Shown: piece by piece, positions 22,725-35,907 of the stretch
Numbering within the stretch: position 1 is the stretch's first letter
Layout of the letters: each line of letters begins with the position of its first letter
Program-made: the position numbers and the translations under genes
Notes under the pieces: generated by a model
The model's database searches: none
Told to the model about the DNA's origin: nothing
Seen by the model: the letters and a program-made list of their open reading frames with translations, nothing else
Origin: Collybia mongolica
Taxonomy: Eukaryota; Basidiomycota; Agaricomycetes; Agaricales; Clitocybaceae
Direction: 5' to 3'
DNA: 64,000 nucleotides
Assembly: GCA_013420905.1 (NCBI GenBank)
Contig: JAAXNY010000011.1
Coordinates: 1,612,001 to 1,676,000, forward strand

Positions 22725-25700
22725 ATGCGCCTCATACACTGCTGGAGTGTGTTATCTCTTTTGGCTCTAGTTCCACAGTCAGCATATGCTTCGGTACTTG
22801 CTATTGACTATGGCACGGACTGGATCAAGGCCTCGCTCATGAAACCGGGCGTACCGTTCGATGTCATGCTCAACAAGGATTCGAAACGGAAGATTCAGTC
22901 TGCCGTAGGATGGAAGAAGGGTGACCGCTTATTTGGATCGGACGCGGCTAACCTGGTGAGTTCTGAATGTCCATGGCTCTTCTGCCAGCTAATCTTGTCA
23001 TAGGCGACGCGGTTTCCCTTAGATACCTTCTCTTCTCTGAAATACCTTCAAGCTGCTCCATTCGCCTCGGAAACTGTGTCTTTTTTTGCCAAGATCTCCA
23101 CTAGCGATATGGTCGAGACTGCGAGGAAAACTGTCGGGCTCAGACAAAGCGACGGAACAGAGTGGAGCGTTGAGGAGCTGATTGCCATGCAATTCTCTTA
23201 CGTCAAGCAACTAGCTGAGGATCTTGGCGAGGAGAAGGTCCGTGATGTTGTTGTGTCCATCCCGCCGTTCTACTCTCAGTACGAGCGCGACGCTGTTGTG
23301 GATGCTGTTGAGATTGCTGGACTTCATACTCTCGCGTTGATTAATGACGGAACAGCTGTTGCCGTCAACTACGCCATGACTCGCACGTTTACAGCTCCAG
23401 AGTACCACATCATCTATGACGCTGGCGCCTCATCCATAGTAGCGACCATCGTCTCGTTCACGCCATTCGAGCCCAAGTCAGGTACCCCAGGAACGCACAT
23501 TGCAGTTGCCGGTGTTGGTTATGACCGAAAGAATGGTGGTATCGAGCTCGACAGGCGCATGCGTCAGATCCTCATTGACATGTTCAATGCCAAGGCAAAG
23601 AAGGACATCCGGGAAGATAAGCGGGGAATGGCTAAACTCTGGAAAGAGGCTGGACGTGTCAAGGCTATTTTGAGTGCCAATACCGAAGCCACGACGGTTG
23701 TGAGTCTTTCTTTCTTCTTCATTGTAAACTGCGCTGATTTAGATTCTAGGTAGAAAGTTTGGCATGGGACATGGATTTCCGTGGTAAGGTCACCAGAGCT
23801 ACGTTCGAAAGTGCATGTGGCGACTTGAAGGGTCGGTTCGCTCAGCCCATCTACGATGCTCTAAATGAGGCAGGATTGTCCTTGGTAAGTATTCCCGAGC
23901 ATCCCCAACCCGGCAACGCTTAATACTCATGTAGAGTAACATTTCCTCTGTCATTTTTGCTGGGGGAACATCTCGCACACCTATGGTTCAGGCTGCTGTC
24001 AAAGCTGCCGTCGGAGCGTAGGTATATCTTGGTTCTAACATAACACGTCCCAGCTGACCTGCTTTCAGTGAAAAGATTGCATTGAACGTTAACGCAGACG
24101 AAGCTTCTGTTCTTGGCGCTGCATTCCACGGGGCAAGCCTTAGCCGACAGTTCAAGACCAAGCCTATCAAAGTCACCGACATCAACATTTATGATGTCCA
24201 GGCGTCGTACTTTGCGGCTCCCACCACCCCCTTGTCGCGGCCACGAAGCATCACGACGCTCTTATTCCCCGCGGGCTCGAAAGTAGGCACTAAGAAAACC
24301 TTGACGTTTAAACGGAAAGAAGATTTCACGATCTTCCTCGACTATAAGCACCTCATCGCCCCGTATGTCCTTGCGTTATGTTTCATTTATCCCTTGACTT
24401 ACCTATATCCAGCGGATTCCCCCAGCGCATCTTGGAGGCCGAGTTAACTGGTGTCGCGGAGGCTATAGGCAACCTCACTGAGCGCGGAGCAATAGATCCC
24501 GTTGTAAAAGCAACTTTGATGTTGTCGGAATCTGGTTTCGTGTCTGTTCAAAAGGCCGTTGCCTACGGAGAGATCAAGGATGATAGCATCACTGGTAAGT
24601 TATTTGGACCGAACTTTCCAATTTGCTGTTCAACGTATTGCAGGAAAGCTGAAAGACTTTTTCGGTGTAGGTGGTTCAACGACTGGCGAAGGGACGGATT
24701 CATCCGAAAACACCCCTCCTCGCGAGACCGAGACCGAGACTGACACCACCGCCACTACATCGCCCTCGCCTTCTTCGTCTTCCGACTCTGCAGCTCCCTC
24801 CGCCTCGGCTGAGTCGACGGCGGAGAAAAAACCAGAGAAGAAAGCGGTTTCAAAGGAGGATACTATCGTCCTCACAATCAAAACTACTTTCCCGGCCATT
24901 CCTCCTATGACCGCTGAAGAGAAAAGGAAGGCACGAAGCAGGTATGCACATGTGTAAAGGCTTTTTTGGCCGCAGGAATTGACGTTTGTTGTACAGGCTG
25001 CGTGTCCTCGACAATGAGGAGGCTGCGAAAACTCGAAAAGATGAAGCTCGTAACAATCTAGAGAGTTACCTGTACCGGTTGCGGGACCTCCTTGATGATG
25101 AGAACCAGGATACACCGTTTAAAAAGTGCTCACAGGAATCGGAGAGGCAAGTCATCACCGAGAAATTAGAGGAATCGTTCCTCTGGCTCCATGACCGCGC
25201 GGATATTGCAGAAACTTCGCAATTACTTGACAAACGCATCTCGCTTGAGTGAGTAACCTTATTAACGTCTAGGCTATTCTTAATTCGTGACGATCCGAAG
25301 GGCTCTGGAGAAACCTATCATTCACCGCTACAAAGAAATCGAAGCGTTCCCACAAGCTCTTAACAACAGTCAAATGTGGAATTGGAGCACCCGGTTGTTC
25401 CTCACCGAGGCCCGTCAGAACCTCACTGCTGAAATTGAAGCCGATCTTCCATCGAAGTGGACCAAGGATGAACTCGACGCGTTGGAAAAGACACTGAAAG
25501 AGCATGAGACATGGCTCAACACGTGGGTAGAGAAACAGAAATCTATTAAACCAAACGAGGACCCTGTCATCGAAACGACGGAGATGAAGGCTCGTGCAAA
25601 GGTGCTCGAGACCCACCTGCTTAAATTATGGAAAAGGAAGGTCCCTAAGCCGAGGAAGACGAAGACTACGAGTACCGCCGAGCCAACTGCGACGTCGGCC

Positions 25701-25820
25701 CCAGAAGGCGAGCCAATAGAAAGCGAAACAGAAGTTCCGCTGTCGGAGGGAGAAGAAATCCCAGATAATCAAGGGCAGGGACAAAAACCATTGACAACCC
25801 CAGAACGTGATGAACTGTAA
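22725..25820 (+). CDS. LHS1: ER lumenal Hsp70-family chaperone LHS1/HYOU1 (GRP170)
   Basis: Large Hsp70-related chaperone of the ER lumen; it acts with BiP/Kar2 as nucleotide-exchange factor and holdase during protein import and folding. A signal peptide (MRLIHCWSVLSLLALVPQSA) is followed by the ATPase domain: LAIDYGTDWIKASLM, INDGTAVAVNYAM, YDAGASSIVATIV and IFAGGTSRTPMVQAAVKAA. After the substrate-binding region comes an acidic, low-complexity linker rich in Glu/Thr/Ser (24680-24830), then a helical C-terminal domain with KPIIHRYKEIEAFPQ. The protein ends RDEL, an HDEL-like ER-retention signal. Eight introns were placed, including 22956-23003, 23700-23749 and 25249-25300, all giving continuous frames; about 890 residues. 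This is a housekeeping gene lying inside a biosynthetic neighbourhood. Confidence 0.95.
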
Positions 25821-26766
25821 GGGTAGACGCTTTGTGACTCACGATAGAGTTCAGAAGACCCACTATAATATTCCTATGCTATTTACCCCAGCGGCATACC
25901 ATTGTGTTCTTCCTGGTAATCGTATATTTTCTCCCTGTGCGTTGACTATAACCGTACAGTCATGAGAGAATGCGGGAATAAATTTTGACGTTACCCAACA
26001 AAACTTGCAAGATCGATGAACTCGTATAAAACCCCTATGGCGAGCTCTCCAACTGGGTTCTTGAAGGCTTATATGGCCACGCTGGTCACAAGCTCAGGAT
26101 AATTTTAGAGGTGTGAACCCGTGTGAATTTTTTATTCGGCGTTCGGTACCGGACGATATGATAAAATTGTACTCACAACCTAACAACACGAATCACTTCT
26201 AAAGAGCTCCTCTTCGTCAACAAGCAGATAGGTCACCGGTCTCTGACTCTCGGGCTCCAAGGAAATATCTCTCCGTTCCCCGCAACCCCTGAGGACCGAA
26301 TGAATCATCTAGCTCAAATCAGGTACCGACCACCCGGACCGTAGGAGAGGGTCCACTAGGAGGGTCGGTGATATACTCCATATCCCGAGGATTCATCCAA
26401 CCCAGATGATTCAGTTGGAATATTCCCGTACAGTTTCGCTGAACCATGTCAAGCAAAGGGGTAAGAGCGTCCATCAGACGTCTTGCAACCACCTTTGGAA
26501 GTGAAGATGACCCTTTGGAAAGCATAGTGCAGGATTCCTCGACCCTCGAAGGTCATACATGTGCACAAAAAAATTCCCGCGCGACTCCGATAAGGACCTT
26601 CACGCGCTGCCCCTCCGTTGGGCGTTGCAACTGGGGAGCTGAACTGCGTATAACAACTAGACCTCGGATCAAACAAGAATTTCTATAATGCCATTTGACA
26701 GACCACCTTTATGACGCTCATGCCTCGGCGAAGCGTGGAAGTGGCCCAAGTAGGCGATGATTCAAG
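25821..26766. other. Intergenic, mostly left arm of the inverted repeat
   Basis: After the LHS1 3' UTR the region is occupied by the repeat arm at 25882-26736. The short frames inside it have no recognised domain. Confidence 0.6.
25882..26736. repeat. Inverted segmental duplication, left arm (segment 1)
   Basis: Aligns in reverse complement with 37608-38429 over its whole length, with scattered substitutions and small indels. Shared landmarks are TTTACCCCAGCGGCATACC at the outer edge (25883), CGTTGACTATAACCGTACAG, AAGAGCTCCTCTTCGTCAAC, GGATTCATCCAACCCAGATG and CTCGGCGAAGCGT at the inner edge. No terminal repeats, transposase or target duplication are visible. It stops abruptly at the start of the FMO3 block. 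Confidence 0.85.
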
Positions 26767-26774
26767 TTTATAAG
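26767..26774 (+). promoter_or_regulatory. TATA-like box of FMO3
   Basis: TTTATAAG about 61 bases upstream of the FMO3 ATG. It lies inside the 2.74 kb block, so FMO3 carries its own promoter. Confidence 0.4.
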
Positions 26775-26834
26775 GTTGAGCTGGACCTCTCTTCTTGATC
26801 ATTATCATCGCACGAACATACAAATCCACATCTT

Positions 26835-28984
26835 ATGTCGCACGCATCTTTCCGTGAATCAGTCGATGTTCTTGTCGTTGGAGGTGGTCCTACAGGCCTA
26901 ATCATAACATACCTCCTCCTCCGTGCTGGACTGAAGGTCCTCACTGTTGGTTCGTGTCGATGCTAGTTATTAACCCATTGCTCGCCGACGTTGACCCTCT
27001 TCTCAGAGCAATACGACAAATATGAACAAGCTCTGTACGGCCGAGCTTGCGTCCTTCATGCCGGCTCTCTTGAGCTCCTGGATTTGATTGGGATATATGA
27101 TCGTATCGCAGACACGGGATTCATTGCAAGGTTAGCCCCCGCTCAGAATTTTTCCTTCCCCGCTGACTCATTGGGCATAGGGGAGCGACAACCTTCAAGG
27201 ATGGAAAGTCGTCTGAGAACAGGGGATGGTCGTTCATGGACAAAGCTATCATCGGCAATTCTCACTTTGATTTCACGTAAGTTATCCCCTCCCACAATAA
27301 CACAATAGCCTACTGATCGATCTGAACAATGAGCTTAGGTTGATGATCCGCCAAAAATACGTCGAAGATGCTGTTCGCACCGCTATCGCAGAAATAGATC
27401 CTGGGGTCGTGCGGGCACAAGTCAAGTTAATACGTTTCAATGAAAGCAAGGACGCCGAACATCCTGTTGTTGCGACGCTCGAACACCAGGGTAGATCTTT
27501 TGAAGTTTCCTGGCAAGTAACGAGGTCTAGCATGTTATGCAAGGAATTAACGTCTAACACCTCTCGGTAAATAGCAAGTACATGGTGGGTGCCGATGGAG
27601 GCCGTTCCACCGTACGCACTCTAGGAAACTTCCCTTTCCCTGGAACGACGACCCCCCACAAATGGGTCCGCCTTGATGCAGTCATTAAAACAAGTATGCC
27701 ATATGATTCGAGTCGCAGCAAAATTGTAGCAATAGAATCACAGGATCATGGAAATGTTCTGTGGCTTCCCGTCGATAACGGCCGTACCCGTATTGGTTTT
27801 GTGTGCCCAGACGAGGTCTATGGCAAAGATGGGACTGCTATATCTGAAGAAGCCATAATGGCTGCATGCAAAGAATCAGTCAAGCCGTTTACTTTGGAAT
27901 TTGAAAAGCTTGATTGGTGGACTGTATATTCGATCAGTCAACGGGTTGCAGGTACATTTATAGATGGCCACGTTATATTGGCCGGCGACGCAGCCCATAC
28001 GCACTCCTCTGCATCAGCTCAGGTATTATATTACCAACTCATTTTTCCTCGTCAATGCTAACTGCGATTACATAGGGAATGAATACCGGTATACATGACG
28101 CGACCAACCTGGCCTGGAAACTAGCCGGAGTTCTCAATGGCCTGTACGATAAAACCGTCCTTGACACCTATGATCTCGAACGGCGTACGTCTGCCGAACG
28201 TCTCATCCAGCTCGACAGGGACATCGCGACTCTCATATCGGGCATCATTCCCAGTCATTTTAACGCGCCACCCGGCGCGGACGTTAATGACTATCTCGAA
28301 CTGTTACAGTCAAAGAACGCCGCCTTCACTGTAGGGCTAGATATTTCCTATGATCCCAACCTTTTGAATCGAGCTCCGACGCCAGACGGCCCAGCTTTCA
28401 TGAAGGTCGAAGTTGGTCACCGGGCACTAGATGCCCCGTTATATCGTCCGGGCGCGGCTTTCCCAAGGCTTCTACGTTCGTTAGTGCCTCATGTGGGCCG
28501 CTTTTGGATCTTGGTTTTTGCCGGCAAAATCGAACTCATGGACAACCTTGTGCGGTTAAACGCCAAATGCTCCACGAAGTACCGTGCTTTGCGAGATTAT
28601 ATCGACTCGCCATGCTCCTTCACTCGAACTCTGGCTCCAGCTTTCGAATTCTTGACCATTTTGTGCGGAGATGGATGCCTGCAACCTACAGAGACCTTAG
28701 GTGCACCCCCGCTTGGCAAAATACTCTCTGACAAGTCTGGCGAAGCATACATGAAATACGGCATAGATGGTGAAGCTGGGGCAGTCGTCGTACTGAGGCC
28801 CGACGGAATTGTCGCCATTGCTTCGCCTTTGGATGGGGGAGATGAGCTTTCCCGTTACTTCTCTTCATTTGTTCAACACTCGCAGGAGAAAATCGGTGGA
28901 GGAAAATCGGTTTTGCCTCAGGCTAGAGGTGGCGAAATATCAATCGAGGGTCAAGCAGAGTCGACTCATCGCTCGAGCACATAA
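26835..28984 (+). CDS. FAD-dependent aromatic monooxygenase, phenol 2-monooxygenase-like (FMO3)
   Basis: Third paralogue of the FMO1/FMO2 family, on the opposite strand and separated from them by two other genes. The ATG at 26835 gives MSHASFRESVDVLVVGGGPT. Other motifs: YGRACVLHAGSLELLDLIG, GADGGRSTVRTLGNFPFPGT, DGHVILAGDAAHTHSSASAQ, then MNTGIHDATNLAWKLAGVLN and the thioredoxin-like C-terminal domain. It ends in EGQAESTHRSST, unlike the STVLHS end shared by FMO1 and FMO2, so it is the most divergent of the three. All cofactor motifs are intact, with several 50-70 nt introns. The gene with promoter and 3' flank lies entirely in a block (26737-29476) that is absent from the inverted duplicate near 37.6 kb. 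Confidence 0.88.
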
Positions 28985-30063
28985 TTTGCACGCTTTATTA
29001 AACAATATATAGTTTTACCTTAAGAAAGGTGTCCCCGAGACACACCCTCAAGCTGAAGAACCAATTCGGCCCTCTGGTGTCATATACAGGTCTGTCGCAA
29101 GAAACTCTATGGCCTTGCACAGAGAGTATGAAAAGTTTCTAGGACTCAAAAACTGTGTCGGGATCCCACCCCAGACTATAACGGCAACTTTCGTCAGACT
29201 AGGATAGGGCGCTGATGAGACGTAACCCTGACGAAATCATCTGTGTGGTCTATATTATCAAGGTATATTGACGTTTCAGTGAATTCCCCCAACACCGCAA
29301 TCTCCGTTCAAAGAACTTGGAAGCACCCACGGCATTGTGAACATGCGATGAAGCCCTTCTAGCCAACGGAAATGTAACACCGGCTGTTTGCCTAAAAGCT
29401 CATCCGTTCAAAGGGACATCGGTGTATTGCCGGAGGAACGCGTGTATTGAGTCTGGGGTGCACCTTCTGGCCTGGATTCAAGACTCTCGAGTCTTCATTA
29501 GATCATGGGCCATAAGCCGGGCAGATTTGAATAAGCGAGGTAATTCCCCCGCCTTTTCACCAAATGATTCTGATGTGTGTAGGATACTTCAGGGGTGACA
29601 TAAGTATCTCAAAGCACAACTCATCAGATTGTCTAGGGAAGTCAAAGGGACTCGGGCCGGTGTGAGCCGACTTGCATCCTTTCTCGGTGGTCTGACCTGA
29701 GTAAAGCATGAGATTTTTTGCCTTGTCAACGCGGTATTGCCCGTCATCAATAATAATGTTGCGAGGATCCGGAAGGGTTTTTGAGTAATTCTTCATCCCA
29801 AGGTTTGTGATTGGGTACCAATGCAGTCTAACCTAGCTAGAGTCGGCTTCTATAAGCTCTGTATCTGTGTTTTACTATATGGGACAAGATTGTGGTATTT
29901 CCGAGTAATTGGGGATGCCGGCAGACAGGTAAGGTCTCGCGTATGTACAATGTCCCATGTTTGACTGTCTATAAAGTAAGGGAGAAAGTAGTGGAGAGAG
30001 AATTGTGTATATGAGAAGTTAATGGTATCGTCAAAAATAAATGGTGGTAGGCCAAGTTCATGG
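28985..30063. other. Intergenic region with left arm segment 2
   Basis: FMO3 3' flank up to 29476, then the repeat segment at 29477-29592, then sequence without supported genes. The minus-strand frame at 29557-29796 overlaps the repeat and shows no family features. Confidence 0.55.
29477..29592. repeat. Inverted segmental duplication, left arm (segment 2)
   Basis: Reverse-complement match to 37491-37607, including AGATTTGAATAAGCGAGG, TAATTCCCCCGCCTTTTCAC and TCTGATGTGTGTAGGATA. In the right copy this segment directly abuts segment 1 (junction 37607/37608). Here the two are 2,740 bases apart. A near-palindrome AAGACTCTCGAGTCTT lies at 29480-29495, beside the break. Confidence 0.8.
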
Positions 30064-33000
30064 TTAAGGCAGAGGAGGTACTGGTGGTACCTGGCTCCCT
30101 GGTCGATTCGATGGTCTCTTTAATCTTCGTTGTTCAAGCTCTTTTGCGCGCTGTTCTTGTTCAGCCTGCATTGCGGTCATTATTTGCATTTGCTGTGCGA
30201 TGAACTCCGAAGTTCCAGGCCTAAAGGGGAGTTTGTAGCAATGTTAGGGCAGGCCTGAGATCCAAGTGAGTTGAATCATACCGCATGCGAAGTATCCTCA
30301 TAATCGTTTCTTCACTCGTAACTTCTTTCTCTTGCCGTTTCTCTTTCTTGCGTTCCTTGATTGTGCCAAGGTTGCGTTGGGCATAAACACTCTTGGCGCG
30401 CTTCTTCATGGTTGGTGCGGAACTGAGGCTTTGTTGCATCATACGAACACATTCTTCCATCAAGGCATCCCTAACGCGAGGTGAGCTTTGTCTCAAGTAG
30501 ATCTAATGGCGGGACGTACGTATGCCAGTCGTAGTACAGTCGGATCGAAACTACGTCACGATACTTCTGGTTTTGAAGAACCTCCAGGGGAACAGGGCCT
30601 TCGCCTCCAGCATAGAAATAGTCTCGCAGGAACTATTTTAAAGGATGAGATTGACCGAACGATGTTGATGTCATCTGCATACTTACTTTTAACCATTTGA
30701 AAACAATGTCCACCTCCTTGTCACTTAGGGGTTTCATATCGCTCGACACATCTGATAGTGGTGGAATAAGGAGGCCCTCAAGCACGGTAAGTATTTCCTT
30801 CCACACTCGTGTCATCACCATTTCCTTTGCCGTGTCGCTAAGATATGTGTTTAATGTTTGAAGGTTGGCATCGAAGTAGTCGAATAGTGGCAGAATAGCT
30901 TGTTCGACTTCGACGTCAGTCAATTCCTCTGGTCGGACTCGAGGTTTCTCGCCCTGAGGTAAAGGAATCTGGACTTCATTCGAGGTTGAGCCGAGTGCAG
31001 AACGATATAGTGCTGTAACATTTCCAAGAGCTTTGTTATAGTCAAGGCCGGAGTTTCCACCCTTGATCAAGGTCTTGACGACATTTCTTGAAAGGCATTG
31101 TTGTATGAATGGCGACATCTAAACGCCCGAGCGGTCGGCATTGTGGATCCTCCAATGAGCATGAAGGAAATACCTTATCTATAAAGATGCGGAGCATGTC
31201 CGCCTCAGCCCTCTTCAGAGAACGGAAACCGCGACCAAAGAAGAACTGGATATCGTCCTTCTCGCCTTCCATACTAACCCGGACTAGCACCCGACCCTGT
31301 GGCTCTAAACCCATCCATAGTTCATGGGCCAAGAAGTCTCCAAATCGGCGGGGGTCCAGGCACAGGTATGCCCGTCCTACGGTATCATGCTTACCCACGA
31401 GAGCACGATCACGGACGCTAACCATGAGCCATAGTTCCTTTTCGACTGATATGTCAAACGTTTCGTCCCCTATGAAATAAAAAAAAAGCATTAGTGTGGC
31501 GCAAGGTTGATAGTGAAGACCGTACACCGTGGATTAAGAGTTTCGTATATTGTCCGTGTCTTCGCTACCCGATGCCCTTCTGGGTCACTTAGTGTGATGA
31601 AGGTGTCTAGCTTTGCAGATGGGCTGCTGTCTAGAGGTACAAGTCCCTCTGCGATCACGATTTTAACTGTGAATAAAAACCGATTCCTTTCCACCTTTTC
31701 TGGGACAGGTGGACCATGGCTTTGCACGATTTCTGCCATCTTATCGGTTTGCATTTGGTTGTACATGTTGTCCAGCAGCTTTCGAGCAGCTTCGACATTG
31801 TTCAGTTTGACACAAGACTCCGGACGGAAGTTGAAAGGTTCAATTCGCTTTTCGCCCGTGACAGCTAGTTGACGCGCTTTTTCGAGCCAGGCAGACGATT
31901 TCTGTGGCTGCAGGTAGTCTGTAGGACGGGGGAACATTTCCGCCAAAAATAATGCCTCGATGCTTCGGCAGTATTGTTCTACAGCCTTTGCGATCGTCTG
32001 AGCAGATATCAATGTTTTACTGCAGTTGTAAAAAATGTGGTGTCAAACCTTGGACAACCCCGTGAAAAACCTTGCATTTTGATATTCGTCCTCCCATTCC
32101 AGATCTTGCAAAAAGTTAATTGGGCTTCGAAGAGAGTCGAAAAGGTCGACAATTGATGAGCTGTGCCCCTCAGGGCCCTCAGCTTCAAACTAGAACGATC
32201 AATTGAATTAACTTATGCACCCAACGCTCCTGGGAGTAATACGTACCTTGTCTGCTGCGATTGCCTTGGGGACCTCACGGTCAGCAGAAAAACTAGTATC
32301 ACACGAGATCACTCACAGCTTCAACCCATTGCTCCGTTTTACTATCGGTGTTTGCGAGCCACTGGCGAACATAAGGCTCAAAGAAGGCCGCGATGTCGAA
32401 TGAGATGGCGCCTCTGTTTTCATTATTGATAAGTAACCATGGTGGAATATGGTGCTACTTACTGAGGAACGAAGGCCTCATACATCCCTAACAGCGTTTT
32501 AGTTCGACGATAGAGGGCGAAAACGTCTTGTATAGGAACGTCGGGCGTAGGTCCGTTCATTGAGGACTCGAATAGGCGCTTCTGTGAATTTTGCAGGTCC
32601 GTGATAAGATGCGGTATCGTGACTTCCACAAACAGGGACACCAGGTCAAGTTTTCTAAGTGGGAATAATCCCTCAGTCAAAAGGGGAAGGGCAGATTTGA
32701 GTTCATAAGAAACTTTTACCCCAGTACTGGCTCGGGGAACCTTTTGTCAAGAAGCTTGGCAGACTTTTCTAACTCATCCGTCATTAACAGCAAAGGTAGA
32801 GCCCTGTTTACTCCGGGTGCAGATTGCAGCTCTTGCATCTTGAGCTCATAAAAGTGGGCTGCTACTTGTCTTACCCGTTCCTGTACATCCCCTAGCCGAG
32901 CTCCTATATCGACGTCAAAGCGCTCGAGCAGGCCACTGTCACGAACATGTTCCAAAACAGAAAGAAAAGGCTCAATTTCAGGGCGTTTGAGGTTGGGGAT

Positions 33001-34934
33001 GGCGTCCATGGCGTGATATAGGGAGGAAAGGAAAACGTTAAAGAGAGAAGCATATACGCTGGAAAGGTATTCGGACTAAAGCAGAATAAGGCTTAGAGAA
33101 TACCAAAAAAGTGACATTGATTCGGTGCTCACATCCTGGATTGGCCATTGGCCCACCTCACTCTCCTCCATGACCTTTGTAACATTCTGCAGAGCTTCAG
33201 GTATACATTCCATAGGAACATCATTACGTTCGTAAAACTGTTTAACGATGTCCAGGAAGCAGGCGGCACGATAAGAATGGCCTATTCGCCACCTCAGTGC
33301 GCATTCGTTTAGGAGTTCAATATGTGGGGGCGATAGGATACCCAAAGACACCTCGTCGTTGTCGTCCACCTCTGGACTTAGCATGATTTCTAGATCGGCG
33401 ATAAGGCAGGATTCGAGCAATCGCCGATAGAACTTTCGAGGATTGGGGGGTATGAAGGTGAAATGATGGCCAACGGGAATCTCGTCATCTCCTTCACTGT
33501 TATCGTCATAGTCGTTTGCTTGGCCATCAAAGTGGCCAAGTCCGAACATAGAGCGTCGGCTGGAAATCGAACCATGGCGTGAAGAGGCACCTGGGGAGTC
33601 AAGAGCAGAGTATAAGGATCCGGGGCGAGCATTAGATGTCTGGAAGGAAGGGGGAACATCCGATGGTGTCGATTTTGCAAGCTCGGGGTTAAACTGGACC
33701 ATTATTACCATCAATTGTTGAAGATGTGTCGTTTCGAGGACTTTCCAGTGGTTCCAGGCGGCATCACTGTCAAAATCTTCTCTGCGCCCTGGAAAGGGTG
33801 CACCAGCATTAATGTTCTTCAGGCATGTCTATCAAACCTTTCAGATTAGTTGCCATTATTGACCACGAAATTTCTTACTTTGAGATCTGTCAATGCGGCC
33901 TAGGAATAGATCAATTCGGATAGTAAGCAGAAATGAAATTTTTTTACCTTTTCATTCACAACCTGCGCGCGCAGTGTATCAACTTCTTGTTGAACAGCGT
34001 GTTGAGGGAGCTTGAATAGATGCGCTACTGTTTGAACCAGTTGCATATCTGCGATGTTCAAAATGGCGGGCGATGTGGCCAAGGAATCGCGGTCGCGGAG
34101 GGTCGAGGCAGAGTCATACGATGTGTCGTTGTATGCTTGTGACGGAGCCAACTTTGCAGTGTATATATCCAATCTTGAGAGCAGCTCAGGCGAGACGTGA
34201 TTGACATTCCGCAGGCACTCCCTAAGCATCTTCACGAACTGCGCGATCTGCTTGTTGAGCTCCAGCTTCCAGCCATCGCCAGCAAGGGAAGGTTCTTTCT
34301 TCAAAACCCCGGTGGCGTGTGTTGCGAACATCAAGATAAGCTCCTCAATCTTCCTGTTTTCCTTCATTTGACGTTTGAAGCTGTCAACCATAAACTGGCC
34401 GTAGAATTTAGCCATGGTTCTCCGAACGAGTTGGTCAGAGTAACTATGGCTCCCCGTTAACCAAATGATCTCTTATATATAAATCGGTAGAACGCACGCC
34501 GGATCCTTCCCCATTGCGATATCCTGCAATTTCTGCTCCAACACCTTTAACAGCTTCTCCGGAAACTTGACACTCTTCGGACCATCTCTGATATCCTTGA
34601 ACATATCTCCAATGGAGAAATTGGACAGTGCTGAGAGTCGGGATGAGTGCTCTCTCTCCCGGGCCTCAACAGCTGCAGCCTTAGGTGACTCCGCAGGTTT
34701 GGGGAGCAACAAGTGACTTAAGATTCTACGTGGCGAGGTCAACGACTGTATCCAAATTGAAGAGTATGTAGCTTACGCCACCCTTATAACATAACTGTTT
34801 AAAATCAAGTACGTTAATCGCAGGAAGATTAAAGATTGTATGAATTAGACAAACTCGAATAACTCATCGTCCGTAACGCGATATTTGGACAGCCTCTTCT
34901 CGTGAGCGAAACTGCCATGGCTTCGCCGCGACAT
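30064..34934 (-). CDS. Munc13/UNC13-like protein with MHD and C2 domains
   Basis: Large cytosolic protein related to Munc13-type vesicle-tethering and priming factors. I place the start at the ATG at 34934 (MSRRSHGSFAHEKRLSKYRV); the next exon begins SLTSPRRILSHLLLPKP. How they join is uncertain, by one ~105 nt intron or two short ones. Next come FYGQFMVDSFKRQMKENRK, a long helical MUN-like part (MHD region around 32.4-33.7 kb), and a C2 domain: FTVKIVIAEGLVPLD, KLDTFITLSDPEGHRVAKTR, TLNPRWDETF (across an intron) and ELWLMVSVRDR. A second MHD block (AEADMLRIFIDKVF, EKPRVRPEELTDVEVEQAIL) follows. The C-terminal tail is basic and glutamine-rich and ends QVPPVPPLP. At least ten introns, roughly 1,300 residues. 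Housekeeping function in exocytosis inferred from the family. Confidence 0.82.
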
Positions 34935-35907
34935 GGGACGTTATATTGTGGATCAGTATGGGATGATGCCTGAGAATGGACAACACGATGAGCAGCCTGT
35001 AGTCCGAAATTCAGGCCCGCGAGTGGTGCCAGAAGCCATCACGTGCATGCACAGCACATGATCCGAGGAATGGACTCTCGTGGCAAACGCGTCGCCCGAC
35101 CATGGCGCATTAGGAGTATGATGAGCGCACTCGCGGTACTAAGGTATCGAGTTGCAGGTTCTTGGATTTGGACATATCGTGTATAACCTGCGTGATGTCA
35201 GAGTGACTATCTTATAGTATCCTATCGACGTTCATCATCCTCAAATAAGATAGGGGTCTATGACCAATAAGTTTGTTCTATCTGGGAACAGGGCATAGTA
35301 CTTTTACATCCTATAGTTTGAGTCCCTTCAATAGCTCATGCTCATCGGCCGCGAAATGATTATCACACAGTACAAGTCCCTCTTCAATCCGTTGAACTGA
35401 ATTTGGGACCTTCATAGGACTCCGAACGCCGTGTCCCCTGGCGACATCGTTGCCATAGTGGTGCTGTCTTCGATCGAGGTTTTCATCCTTGTTTTCATCC
35501 TTGTTTTCGAGATTCGACGCTGGAATGGAAGCGAGGACGACCGCCGGCAAAGTTGCAGGCAGGAGAAGGGTGTGACATGATTGTGACAATGTGACATACG
35601 AGGTTGACGCGGTCTCCATTATGCTCGAACAATAAAGTTTTTGTCGAGGCGTACAATGTGACAAAGAACAATGGCCGCACGCCAAGGCTAAGGGCAACGG
35701 CTTTATAAAAACGACTGCCCGAAAAATAATATGGTTCTTCACATTCTCCTTGTCTCCGGTTCTATCACGCTCACCGTCCTTCCTTTATTCTTTTACGTTC
35801 ATTCACATCTAGGTGCTGGTGCATCTAGTCAGATTTACGCCTGGTTGCTTTCATTCTAACCACCTTCCAACGCAACGTCTACGAGTAACATCCAACGACC
35901 AACAACG
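34935..35907. other. Divergent promoter region (Munc13-like / DUF7598)
   Basis: No gene supported. It holds a 12-bp tandem duplication (TTTTCATCCTTG twice, near 35480-35503) and a plus-strand TATAAAA at 35704-35710, which could serve the DUF7598 gene with a ~170-base 5' UTR. Confidence 0.5.

Noticed and set aside
24630..25115. Minus-strand 161-residue frame
   Set aside because: A shadow of LHS1: the reverse of its Glu/Ser-rich linker.
25882..26736. Transposable element reading of the inverted repeat arms
   Set aside because: No transposase, terminal inverted repeats, target duplication or poly-A tail; treated as a segmental duplication.
35311..35742. Minus-strand 143-residue frame with repeated NKDENKDEN
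   Set aside because: The repeat is a 12-bp tandem duplication; there is no domain, and the frame lies in a divergent promoter region.
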